NCBI GenBank assembly: GCA_014773175.1
Contig: VXCM01003603.1
Span: forward strand, 2,787-66,786
DNA from: Lucifuga dentata
Lineage: Eukaryota > Chordata > Actinopteri > Ophidiiformes > Bythitidae
Length of the DNA: 64,000 nt
Reading direction: 5' to 3'
Shown: positions 47,129 to 58,157 of the stretch, piece after piece
Numbering within the stretch: the stretch's first letter is position 1
Layout of the letters: every line of letters starts with the position of its first letter
The notes under the pieces: generated by a model
Databases searched by the model: none
Told to the model about the DNA's origin: nothing
What the model saw: only the letters and a program-made list of their open reading frames with translations
Translations under genes and position numbers: made by a program

Positions 47129-47713
47129 TTAAAGGACTATACCAGTCATTTTGCATGCTTGAGCCTAATTTATTCAATTTTCATAACTGTTACGTTACTG
47201 ACAATCATTTCCCAAAGGATAAAACTGTATTTCAGCTTTCCTGGCATTTTGCAAAATCTCTTAATCGTTCAAAATCTAATATTCAAGTGAGACACCCACC
47301 TTAAAATTCCATGTTTCTCCTGCTAATAGTTACGTAGCCTTATGAAGTCATGGTTGTTAAAATTTTTCAATAAATGCAGGTCATCTTTTGGGACTATATT
47401 CCCCGGTGGAGATATACATTTACTCTGTGCTTTTTGTTGCACTTAAACGCTACAATTATATAACTTCAAAAAAAAAAAAAAAAAAANCAAGAATGTTTCA
47501 AGTATCAACAAGTTGATTTTAATAGCGTACCAGAATGAACTGAAACCAATGAATGAATGAAATCAATGGCAGTCTGGAAGGTAGGGGAAAAAAAAATTAT
47601 AATAAGTCACCATTCCAGTAATATGCCTTAGCAAATGATTGTCAGTAACATTACATGTATGAAAATTAAATATATTAGCTCAAACATGAAAAATGGCCGG
47701 TATGGTCCTTTAA
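47129..47713 (+). mobile_element. TTAA family, subfamily A
   Basis: TTAA at 47129-47132 and 47710-47713. Ends are AGGACTATACCAGTCATTTT and ATGGCCGGTATGGTCCT. A poly-A/N join at 47468-47487 has removed the GATGGATTACCTATCC block. A short GAATGAAC duplication occurs at 47550-47562. Confidence 0.8.
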
Positions 47714-48311
47714 TTTGCAGCAAAGTAAATTGACATTGAATCCATCTGTGAAACTAGAGATAGTATGAGATCGTTTGAGAGAGTGAGAGAGAGACAGAGA
47801 TGCTCTGGTTGTCATGTCAACATCCCTCATATCAGGAAGATAGTGATTATTTTTATAAGCAGATGGAGATTTGCACTGAAACCAAATGACACATTCGTCA
47901 GACAGCAGCAGGGCAGATGAGGACACTGATAGCACAGGAAAGAGAGTCCATTGAACTGAACAAGAACTTTTGGTGGGTTCACACACACAGCCTGACTAAT
48001 GTCAAATGCTTTAATCAGACATAAAGGTTCTGATGACTCCCAATTAAAGGGAATATTTCATTTGCCAGACATGGCCATGTGGTCAGCATGAGTCATAAGC
48101 TCTGAGGTGAAATGAGAAAAATTAATTCCTGAAGTGGAAGTATGCTGCAGGCTGACGACACAGAACAACAACATAAAATGATACAGACTTTCTGCCGAGA
48201 CAGTGTCAGAAGAATAACAGCTCAAAAGGTGATAATTGATATGAATATGAACATTTACTCCTTGAATTAAAATGTGTTCTCATTATGCCCGCAATGTGAT
48301 TTAACTCTAGC

Positions 48312-48342
<31 letters not shown>

Positions 48343-49617
48343 GCCTGTTTCTGGTTACAGGTACCCATTTACAGCAAGTTGCAACTCCTGATTCAAAATA
48401 ACTTTATTACCAAGAGTGAGCAGGAATATGAGGTAGGGTCACATTTTTAACTTGTGGGTGAATTTTATCTCACAAATGTGACCCAGTCGATTGATTGCCT
48501 AAGTGTCCTGTGCCTGAAATCCAATCATCGCTTTCATCAGGTGTTTTTCCCTTCTCTGGATAACATCCAGATTGCATTTTCATGCAAAATGTAAATGTGG
48601 ACTTAAAAGCATTATTTGAATCTGGCTGCAAAACAAGGACGAATATTCAAGTGCTGCTGAATAAGGTTCCACTTAAGGCTCCTACAGAATAAGATTACAG
48701 CATTCTTAAGTTCACTGCAAGCCCCATTGTGTGACATGAGTCCAATAAGACTGTATGTTGATAATGCCTGATGAGTCATAGGCTAAGAGACTACACCATG
48801 TTTCATTTACATTTTTCATCTTTCAGCTGGGACAGCCCAAAATCACACAATCTGTAGGAGCCTTAATACAATAGATGTAAATATAGTGCGTGCAAAGTGT
48901 CTCACTGATGACTCAGTGTATTAGGAATTAGCAAACACTTGAGCTCAGGCTGAGAAATCAAACAGACTAAGTGTGATCATCTCACTGACACAACCTTCAG
49001 AATAAATGCAAGTTCATTAATGGAGCCACCAGGAGAATAATTGTGACTTATCTTCCCTAAACAATATCAGAATTGAGATCCTCCTAACTCTTGGGCCCTG
49101 AATGCCTTCTGATTGTAATCCATTTTCTATGCATTTACACCTCTCATTAAAGTGCAATCTGCATCCAGATACTTTATCCAGATAAAAGAAAAGCAGTTAA
49201 TGCATAGAAATTAATGGGTAGAAATGGATTACAATCAGAAGTCTATCTTGGGTCTGGCATCTTGTATCTCTGTCAAAACAGTCGAGGTGTAAATGAAATC
49301 TGTACATCTGGGACACATTCGTGCAATAAAATCTTTGTCAGTGAAGATGTTTTGAGTCGTTGTCCATAAATGTGTACCTGCATCCAGAATACAGACAGCA
49401 AAAGCTCACACACAGTTATTAGTTATTCTAAAAAAAAAAAAAAAAAAAAAAAGAAAAGAAAGAAATGGATCAAGCTTGTCAAGCAGGACCAGCCGGTTAG
49501 CAAGGAGGAAAGATCCAACCACAATTCAGGTAGAATCAAATTAATAGACATTGGATGTTTTTATCCAGATAATGTATCTAGATAGAGAAATTGTATTCTG
49601 GTTTTCTTTACTGGAAA
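47714..49617. other. Largely unique non-coding sequence
   Basis: Poly-T at 48319-48342 and poly-A at 49431-49452. An inverted pair TTCTGATTGTAATCCATTTT (about 49107) and AATGGATTACAATCAGAAG (about 49224) forms a hairpin-like element of about 140 bases. The stretch 48480-49080 shows no repeat similarity. Confidence 0.4.
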
Positions 49618-50718
49618 TTAAAGGAACATACCTGCAATTTTGCATGTTTGAGCCCAATATATACAACCCGCATATATGTTATGACAATTTCCAAAACATA
49701 AAACTGTATTTTAGTTTTCCTTTTACTGTTTCTGATCTTTTAATTTTTCAAAATCAAATGTTCAGGTGTTACACTCACCTTAAAATTTAATGTTTTGCCT
49801 GCTAACATTTATGCACAATTGTAGAAGAGGCAGTCATTTTAATTTCTCGGTAAAAGCTGTCTTCTCCTGGGACTATATTTCCTGGTGGAGAAATATATCG
49901 TCTTCCATGAAGCTCCATGTTGGATCAATAAAAGTTCAGTTGCTTCAGAAAAAAAATAAATAAATAATAATAGATGTCTTGTTCACTGTGACAGATTATG
50001 TATCTCAAGCATGTTTCAGATCTCTACAATAATTAATATTGTACTGGAATGAACTGAAACCAATGGCAATCTGGAAGGCAGGAAAAAAGAATTCAGAAAT
50101 TCATCAAATATGCACTCTGTGAATCTGCTAATCTGCTTTTTGATACCTGTTTCTTGACCTATATTCTTTATTTTGAAATTAGAAAAGAATTAACACGCTG
50201 TACTTTCTTTGACGAATTCTTACTGCGCGAGACAAATCGTATATTCATACACTCTACATTTATGAGTGTATTTACAAATTGTCATTTCACACATTCTGTA
50301 CTTTTCACTCCTCTTTTCCCATGAGAAGATGTACCTTACAGTCCCCTAAAGATGATGGAATTTACATCATGCGGACTCTCGCATCCTCTCATATGCAGAA
50401 GGTATAAATTGGCATTCAGTCTTGACTAGCTATATCCCTCCTTTCTTGCTCCCTCTCTATAAAGCCACTGTGTTACTTCTATACTTTTGAGAGTCTCTTG
50501 CATTGCATACTCTAAGGACCATTTCCCAGTGCATCATAAAATCTTCCATACACTTCAGCCTAAATAACTCCTCTGAGAACTCTTCTTTGAGACAGTGACT
50601 ACAAGCTTATTCAACAACCTCTAAAGTAGTATATTTTGGGAAATGGTTGTCAGTAATGTAACGTGTATATGGATTGTATATATTGGGCTCAAATGTGCCT
50701 GCTGGTGTGATCCTTTAA
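49618..50718 (+). mobile_element. TTAA family B with about 520-bp insertion
   Basis: TTAA at 49618-49621 and 50715-50718. The left part is complete to CAATGGCAATCTGGAAGGCA (about 50063-50083). The right end begins AAAGTAGTATATTTTGGGAA (about 50624). Other B copies have only 30-40 bases between these motifs, so about 50100-50623 is foreign. The insert holds a TATAAA (about 50403) and no open frame. It might be a solo LTR (TGTGAATCTG at about 50117 to TTCAACA at about 50621), but no duplication is visible. Confidence 0.7.
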
Positions 50719-51222
50719 GGAATTTAAATGCTTTGACCTGGTGTCCCCGGTGTATGTCAGTCCATCAGCTGACCTCTCGCCTCCCACAACCATTACAGCC
50801 TTTGAACTCACCCTTCATTTTGAGTGACATGCAATTAAAAGTGTTAGTGATGGATCAGAATGGACCAATGGCAGGCGAGGAGCCGAGGTGGGAGCAGGTC
50901 TGAACGCAACGCCTCTGAGACATACATCATCCTGACAACACGATCTGCTGACATGGAGCATCACCGGCCAAATATTGCAAAACCGGCTGGAACATGAACA
51001 TGACTCCTGAGATGCATCAACGGTGCAATTAGTCAGATTAAGGATATTCTTGGAGATTTATTTAAGGCCCTTATAAGGCTGACTAGGATAATATATTAAT
51101 TAAAATCATGATTAAACTAGCTTAGCTTAAAAGAAAAGAAAAGAAAAGAAAAGAAAAGTGGAATGAAGACTCCACATCAGGTTTTAATTTAATTCATTGC
51201 AATGAAATATCAATAATTTACA
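50719..51222. other. Non-coding with (AAAAG)n
   Basis: (AAAAG)n at 51129-51158. A short open frame at 50643-50903 includes the B terminus and has no coding character. Confidence 0.5.
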
Positions 51223-51577
51223 ATGATGTATTAGGGCCATATAAGACAGAAAAAAGGAAAAAAAAAAATGAGGGGGACATTATTTCAAGTTTTCAAACTC
51301 GCAAATTTGCCAGTTTTAAAAGTCTGTATGCTTATAATAATTGACTTATTAAATTATGCCTTTCCATCGAATTTAGCAACAAAGAAATATTTGTGCTTTT
51401 AGTGCAAAATCATCAAATTATCTTAAGCATACAGATCACTGAATTATCATAAGCATACAGACTTTTAAAACTGGCGAGTTTTAAAAACTTTGCGAAACTT
51501 TGTGAATTTGTGAGTTTTAAAACTAAAATAATGCCCCTCATTTTTTTTCATCTTGTATGGCCCTAATACGCCATCAT
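51223..51577. mobile_element. MITE-3, foldback element
   Basis: The left arm TGATGTATTAGGGCCATATA is followed by AATGAGGGGGACATTATTTC and CAGTTTTAAAAGTCTGTATG. The right arm carries the reverse complement in order (CATACAGACTTTTAAAACTG, AATGCCCCTCATTTTTTTTC, TATGGCCCTAATACGCCATC). The arms are about 120-150 bases. The loop has a short direct repeat AAGCATACAGA. No protein is encoded. Confidence 0.75.
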
Positions 51578-52940
51578 AATAATTTCCAAAGCATTTAGCC
51601 AGTTTATCATTATTTTATGATATTACATTTAACATATTTAACACACATACTACATTTTCATTCTTTAATAGCAGGAGTCATTATTTAAGCAGAGATGAAA
51701 ATCAGAGGAAAAGATCAATACTATAAATATCCAGCAGGAAATTGTCCACACTTAATAGTTTAAATGCTGTTTTTTTGTTTGTTTTTAGTTATTTGAATAA
51801 ATGGGGCATTTGTTTTCTCTTCCTGTTGTACAAGTAGAAGCTGTACTTGTTGCTAGAAGCTTTGGTGAAAAGTGCATTCAGGTGGAAATCAGTGCACAGT
51901 TCCTGAAAGTTCCTTATTAAAAAAAAAAAAAAAAAAAAGTATGTATTTATAATTTAATTAGAATTAGAATTTATAATTTCATTAGAAACAATTTACCATA
52001 ATTATTGAGTTACATACTGAGAATTAGTTGCCATTATTTCTCTGTAGTTTATATTTTCTCCATCTCTGTTAGAAACAACTCTTATTGTATGACCACAGAT
52101 ATGAATCAGTGCATCTCTGCAGGATCAACACAATATAACCAAATTATTGAACATTATATCTAGAATGTTGCACGGCTGTACAGGTGTCTTAAAAACTAAT
52201 AACTCAGTGAATACTTATTGTATCCTCTTCAGTTTTCCATTTGCAATCACCTTTAAAAAAATGCAAATATATTAATGCAAATACTTTTAATATAATTTCC
52301 TAACTTTAAATAGAAGGATATAACAAGAAAAAGCTCAACAACAGTTTATTTAAGGTTGTTAGATTGATTGTTATTGTGATACCACGGGACGACTGGCTCC
52401 ATGCTTTGGTGCAAATCTTTTGGCACAGGACGGAGTTCTGAGCAGCATTTGGCATTTTTTTATTTAATTTATTTTTTTTAAATGATTGGAAAGCAGTTTT
52501 GGAAAGAAGAATAAGAAACAATACGAGAGGAACTGGCATCAGAGCTGGTTGCCGGATCTGAGTCTTCATTTCAAAACAGTCTCAGAAGCACTTTGGCGGT
52601 AATAATTACCACTAAAATCCAATTTCTGTCACATCAGACAATTATGTAACACATTGTAACACATTTTTTCATGTGTTGGTGTACCACCTCAGATTTTACT
52701 TTGAGCATGTTATGAATTGTGTGGGTATTATGTGTTAATCAGCACAGAATACTCTATTGTAATAATTCTAGGATTATTTGAACTGCATCTGTATTTTATA
52801 TTTGTTCATTTGGAAGATTGGAAGATTATCCATAGCATCCTAGGCATATGTAGGTCATACACCTACATATGCCTACCTACATATATATATATGTAGGTAG
52901 GCATATATATACATACATATATATGGTGGAACATGAAATC
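51578..52940. other. AT-rich non-coding sequence
   Basis: Poly-A at 51919-51938. A palindromic TA-rich run CCTACATATGCCTACCTACA is at 52861-52910. No gene. Confidence 0.45.
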
Positions 52941-53006
52941 TCCACAGCTGGATTTGAACCCAGGAGCTTGTTTCTCTGAGGAAACAATGCTTACTACCCA
53001 AGCTGC
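52941..53006 (-). mobile_element. tRNA-like SINE head remnant
   Basis: The minus strand has an A-box-like TGGGTAGTAAGCA and a B-box-like GGTTCAAATCC at the right spacing (about 35 bases). This is the layout of an RNA polymerase III promoter. It does not fold as a full tRNA. A poly-A/N run follows. Confidence 0.4.
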
Positions 53007-53053
53007 AAAAAAAAAAAAAAAAAAAANAAAAAAAAAAAAAAAAAAACAACAAC

Positions 53054-53134
53054 TGGCAGTAGTGGGATTTGAACCATCACTTCTACAGAGACTGGAGCCT
53101 TAATCCAGCACCTTAGACTACTCAGCCACCTACC
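53054..53134 (-). pseudogene. tRNA-Leu(AAG)-like pseudogene
   Basis: The minus-strand 81-mer starts GGTAGGTGGCTGAGTAGTCT, contains AAGGTGCTGGATTAAGGCTC (anticodon AAG in the loop ATTAAGG, stem CTGG/CCAG), and ends GGTTCAAATCCCACTACTGC then CA. It matches the vertebrate tRNA-Leu(AAG) pattern along its whole length. One base is missing in the acceptor stem (GGTAGGT against TACTGCC leaves two mismatches), and the T-stem is disturbed. It may be an inactive gene copy or a tRNA-derived retrosequence. Confidence 0.7.
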
Positions 53135-53203
53135 TGATGGCAGACTTTGAAGCTAAAAGGACAAAAGAAGAGGATAAATAATCTCAAAATCTGAAAAGCC
53201 TGC

Positions 53204-53275
53204 ATCCATCCATCCATCCATCCATCATCCATACCTGTTTATCTTATTCAGGGTCACAGGGTGGGTGGAGTCTTA
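53204..53275 (-). mobile_element. tRNA-SINE tail fragment
   Basis: (CATC)n at 53203-53227, then CATACCTGTTTATCTTATTC and AGGGTCACAGGGTGGGTGGA, parallels the tail end of the SINE at 9654. Confidence 0.5.
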
Positions 53276-53927
53276 AAGAAGCTACATGTTGTTTTTTAAA
53301 TTAATTCATAAAACATACGAGTGACTTGGAAAGGAAAGGAAAGGAAAGGAAAGGAAAGGAGGAGAGGAGAGGAGAGGAGAGGAGAGGAGACNCTTGGAAA
53401 GGAAAGGAAAGGAAAGGAAAGGAAAGGAGGAGAGGAGAGGAGAGGAGAGGAGAGGAGACAGACTGAATGACCAGGAAAAACGGCCTGATGGATGTTCTAT
53501 TACGTTTCTGACATCCAGATGAAAAACAAGGACAGTCTCCACAGAGAACAATGTGGTAATTTTGTCATTTTTATATTAAATTATACTCAAATTTAATTTC
53601 AAGGGCCAGTTCTCTGATTTGAAGTCTTTATTCTATTTTTTTTTTTGTTTTTAACAGCTTTTCTCTTTATTCGTGAAGTAGTGACTCTCTTATCTGTCAA
53701 AACTGGGTGAGTTTGGTTCAAAAGAATAACTTTAAGTGAGAGGACTAGGTTAGCCAAATGTGGAATAATAATGATGCATACATTAATAAAGGGAGTGTAA
53801 TTATGAAACCGTCTCTCACAGGATGAATTCTTGTCTGATATACATTGTATGGTGTTGGGAAATCCGTATTCGTGGCTTTGCAGTAGCATCATGAATCTTC
53901 ATGCCTCCTTGATTAGCAAGTGTTACT
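53276..53927. other. Non-coding with (GGAAA)n/(GGAGA)n
   Basis: A 67-base purine-rich block (53325-53391) recurs exactly after a single N (53393-53459), probably a join artefact. No gene. Confidence 0.5.
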
Positions 53928-54439
53928 TTAAAGGACCATACCTTCAATTTCACATGTTTAAGCCCAATAAATACTACCCACATACATGTTACGTTACTGA
54001 CAAGTTCCAAAAAAAATAAAACCGTATTTTAGTTTTCCTGGGTTTTTTTTCTTCTTTTTTTAATAACCTAATCTTTCAAAATCAAATGTTCAGGTGGTAC
54101 ACCCACCTTAAAATTCAGTGTTTCTCCTGCTAACATTTATGCATGATTGCAGAAGGCACGATCATTTTATTTTCTCGGTAGAAGCCCTCTTCTCCTGGGA
54201 CTATATTTCCTAGCGGACAAAAGCGACATCTTCCTTGCAGCTCCATGTTGGATCAGTTAAAAGAGACATATTGTTTTCTGTGACAGATTATGTATCTGAA
54301 GCCTGTTCATGTCTCTACAAGTTGATTTTAATAGCATACTAGAATGAACTGAAACCAATGGCTGTCTGAAAGGTAGGAAAAAAAAAATTGTGAAATTTAC
54401 CGCTACAGTAGTATATTTTGGGAAATGATGGTCCTTTAA
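53928..54439 (+). mobile_element. TTAA family, subfamily B, short right end
   Basis: TTAA at 53928-53931 and 54436-54439. The core has GGGACTATATTTCCTAGC, CTCCATGTTGGATCAGTTAA and GATTATGTATCTGAAGCCTG. The right end lacks about 70 bases: GGGAAATGATGGTCCTTTAA jumps directly from the inner motif to the terminus. Confidence 0.8.
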
Positions 54440-54883
54440 ACTGCTCACACAGCTCCTGGTTATATATGCATTTATAACAGCAAATCTTCAAGGCAAAATA
54501 TTCAGTGGATTTCTCTCTTTGTGTGTGTGCGTGTGTGGGGGTGGGGGGNGCAGTAACTGTCTCAAACACAACACTTATACACAACGCCTGCAGCCTCTTC
54601 ATCAATCCTGGCTGCTCGGAAACACAACAGGGTGAGTTGTGTCAGGCCCATGTCATTTCACATGATTATAGGTATCATGAGTTTTCATGTAATGCCTGAC
54701 ATTTTATTCTTTTTTTTTTCTTTTTATCACAATGTAATTTGTTCCGACAACAAATTATAGTACTACTGATAACATCACCATTACAGAAACACCAATAATA
54801 ACAGCTATTGTTTTTATTTCATAATTTTGCCTGGAGAGGCACCTCAGCCAATGACCCCCACCCTGTACATCCATGCTTCACAC
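54440..54883. other. Non-coding sequence
   Basis: A (GT)n/G run with N is at 54522-54549. No gene or recognised repeat. Confidence 0.4.
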
Positions 54884-55361
54884 TTACAGGACCATAACAC
54901 TGCATGTTTGAGCCTAATATATTCAATTTTCATACAGGCTACTGACAGTCATTTTCTAAATAAGGATGAAACCGTATTTCAGCTTTCCTGATATTTTGCA
55001 AAACCTCTTAAACTTTCAAAATCAAATATTCAAGTGATACACCCACCTTAAAAACCATTCTTTCGCCTGTTAATAGTTCTGAAAAGTTATGAAGTCACAG
55101 TTTTAAAATTTGCCTTCTTTTTTGGTCTTTTTTTGGGGGGACTATATTCCCCGTTAGAGACATCTCTGTGCTTTTTATTGTACTTAAATGCTAAAATTAT
55201 GAAATTTATAAAAAAAAAAAAAAAAAAAAAANTTTTTTTTTTTTTTTTTTTAACTCACTGTTCCAGTAGTATGCTGAGGAAATGATTGTCAGTAACCTTA
55301 CAAGTGTGAAAATTGAGTATATTAGGCTCAAACATGTAAAATGGATGGTATGGTCCCTTAA
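54884..55361 (+). mobile_element. TTAA family, subfamily A, collapsed core
   Basis: The left end is worn (TTACAGGACCATAACACTGC) and the right end is ATGGATGGTATGGTCCCTTAA. GGGACTATATTCCCCGTT is present. Poly-A, N, poly-T at 55211-55251 replaces the block containing GATGGATTACC, apparently an assembly join that lost it. Confidence 0.75.
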
Positions 55362-56257
55362 GAGACCATTTTTGTGTCCCTGATCTATTAAAAAAAAAAA
55401 AAAAAAAANAAAAAAAAAAAAAAAAAAGTTCTACAAATACTAAAGAATGACTATAGACAACACTTACACAAGTAGTGTAACTGCTTGTTAAACCATGTAT
55501 AACATTAATAGGGCAACACATTAAAGCTTATAGATTTTCAATTTCAAATATGTCACATTACCATAATTGAAAGTGCAGCACTGAATTTTTCATTTTCATG
55601 TCACAAAACCGAAAATCCTATGAAGTGGATTTTTTTTAGATCAATATTAATTCAACTGGAAGTTTCTGTCGCAGTAACATAACAGATCACCCACATTATT
55701 TACATGCAAACAGATTTTCATGATCTTCATTGACATTGAGAAAATGACTTTAGCTTACTGTGATATGGATGTTTCCCAAGCTTGGTCCTGTTTGTATACT
55801 GTCATATAATATCACATTTTATTAGAAACAACAATGTGAAACACAGAGGAAAATCAGATTGTGTTTAACATTGTGCCGCAGTGATAAATATCCTGCAGTC
55901 AGCAGCTCTTTGCATCACATTAAGTCTTTGGTAAAGATTAGCATTATGTGTACATGAAAGTAAAGCCAAGTCATTTGTCTTAGAATTGAGGCTTTCGCTT
56001 AGAATTAATAGATCTCCATATGTGGAAGAAAAGAACAGAAGCTGACTGTGTCTGGACATCATTTGTTATAATTACTGTGTGTAATAAAACAGGAGAGAAC
56101 ATATTTTGATGTGTGGGCTAATTTGCACCATTCATCAGCTGCTACTGGAGTCAAACCACATGGCAGCTCTACTAACATCGACCAAAGCCAGCTTTTAAAT
56201 TCAGCATGATAGCTCTGAGGCATTTTACAACTTTATTTTGAAAACTGCAGGTTTGCT
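55362..56257. other. Non-coding sequence
   Basis: Poly-A/N at 55390-55427. No gene or recognised repeat. Confidence 0.4.
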
Positions 56258-56405
56258 TATGCTGTGTTCCAGTCACAGTGGGATGTCGGAATTTCCCAGT
56301 TGAAAGTTCCGACTTCCTACCTCCAAGTGTTCCAGTCTCCAAACGTACAAGAAACATGGCTGAACGCCGATAAATACTATAAGACTGAGTCTGTCAGTAA
56401 ATTTC
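56258..56405 (-). mobile_element. MITE-2 end fragment
   Basis: TTATGCTGTGTTCCAGTCAC then GGGATGTCGGAATTTCCCAG and CAAGAAACATGGCTGAACGC match one end of MITE-2 in the same orientation as 63686. The rest is missing. Confidence 0.55.
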
Positions 56406-56661
56406 AGTGGTATGATGAAACACACACAAACATACACATACACACCACCCTCACCCCCTGTATCTTCTCTCATAAACTGCTGAGTAATATTGTGATACCC
56501 AATGACAGGAAGCTGGAACGTTCGCCGAAGGACAGATCGGTTTTAAACATGAACACAACTCTACAGTAATTCAGTGGATGCTGAGACTGAGCATAACCTT
56601 TAACCTCATGCTTAAAAATCATATTGCATCACACTCCTCCAATTCAAATGGCTTAGACTGG

Positions 56662-57189
56662 TTTCACATGCTAAGCTTTGAGCGTTGCTGCTGAGCTTGG
56701 CATCCAGTGCCCTGCTTGTTCATGAATCAGCACTAACCAAGCGCTGACAGGAAGCTCGTTGCTAATAGCATTTTGACTATTACCATAGGTGATCTTTGCA
56801 CATTTGTGGTCCAAATTGGGTTTCCAGGTCAAATCTGGTAGCAACACAGACACGGACAAAGAAGGCTCTGGCTCTTCTTCTCATTCGGAGAAGAAAAAAC
56901 AAAAAGTGAAGGTTGAATCACCATTCTAAACTGCTCTACACAGGTTATGAGCTTCTCCTCCATCGCTGTGGAGCTTCTGCTTATGTGATGCACAGCTGTT
57001 CTCTGATTGGTTGCAAGTTGGAAAGGTCAGTGTCAGAAAGGTTAAAGTTGAATTTGGTTGAACTTTGAGCACTACATCAAAAGGAAGAATCCGAGCACCG
57101 TGAGGCATGACACAACTTTGGGAGTCAATGTTCAGCTCTCAAAACATAATAATGTAACGCCCAGGTCAGCGCAATGCTTATCATGTGAC
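56662..57189 (-). mobile_element. Harbinger-like deleted element
   Basis: The ends TTTCACATGCTAAGCTTTGA (56664) and the reverse complement of GCAATGCTTATCATGTGA (57173) form an imperfect inverted pair. About 220 bases inside the right end, the minus strand has CCACAGCGATGGAGGAGAAG, opening MEEKLITCVEQF. This is similar to the start of MADF-domain proteins carried by fish Harbinger elements. The frame soon degenerates. Boundaries and class are tentative. Confidence 0.4.
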
Positions 57190-57504
57190 GAGTGTCTAAC
57201 GTAAAACAAGCTTTACTGCAATTTGTACTGAAGCATTCGTGATATTCAATCCTCTCCAGTAGATTTAGATTTCCTCGTAGATTTCCTAGTTGAGTCAGGT
57301 CCAGTGCAAATCATGTTCTCGCCACACAGGAACCACTCCATAATTTGAATGGAATCAGACCGAGACCACCTCATCTCGGTGGCCTTGGTCCAATTCTTTT
57401 GCTGCGTACTCAAGTTGGATTGCTGTGTTTGCATATGCCCAAACAAACTGAATTTAAGGGGGAAACACTCCACAGTCCGCAACAAATGCTCAAAACAAAT
57501 GCCC
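57190..57504. other. Non-coding with GC-rich palindrome
   Basis: GGACCGAGACCACC-like and GGTGGCCTTGGTCC at 57355-57390 form a palindrome like those at hAT-type MITE ends. No gene. Confidence 0.35.
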
Positions 57505-58157
57505 TTAAAGGACCATACTGGCCATTTTGCATGTTTGAGCCTAATATATTCAGTTTTCATACATGTTACGTTACTGACAATCATTTCCCAAAGGATAAAA
57601 TCATATTTCAGCTTTCCTGATATTTTGTAAAATCTCTTAATCCTTCAGAGTCAAATGTTCAAGCAATACACCCACCTTAAAAATCCATGTTTCTCTTGCT
57701 AATAGTTATGCAGCCTTATGAAGTTGTTAAAATTTTTCGATAAACACAGGTCTTCTTTTGGGACTATATTCTCCAGTGGAGGCATACATTCACTCTNAAA
57801 TTTTTCGATAAACACAGGTCTTCTTTTGGGACTATATTCTCCAGTGGAGGCATACATTCACTCTGTGCTTTCTATTGCACTTAAATGCTAAAATTACATA
57901 ACTTTGGAAAAAAACCTGAATATATGTCTTGTTTGTGATGATGGCTTTGGTATTTCAAGAATGTTTCAAGTATCAACAAGTTGATTTTAATAGTATAGCA
58001 GAATGAACTGAAACCAATGGCGAAGGTAGGAATTTTTTTTTTTTAATTCACAGTTCCAGTAGTATGCTTTGGGAAATGATTATCAATAATGTTACCTGTG
58101 TGTGAAAATTAAATATATTAGGCTCAAACATGCAAAATGGCTGGTATGGTCCTTTAA
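57505..58157 (+). mobile_element. TTAA family, subfamily A, full copy
   Basis: TTAA at 57505-57508 and 58154-58157. Ends are AGGACCATACTGGCCATTTT and AATGGCTGGTATGGTCCT. The 67 bases 57730-57796 recur after the N at 57797, so the true element is about 585 bases. The core has GGGACTATATTCTCC and the CAAGAATGTTTCAAGTATCA block. Confidence 0.85.
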
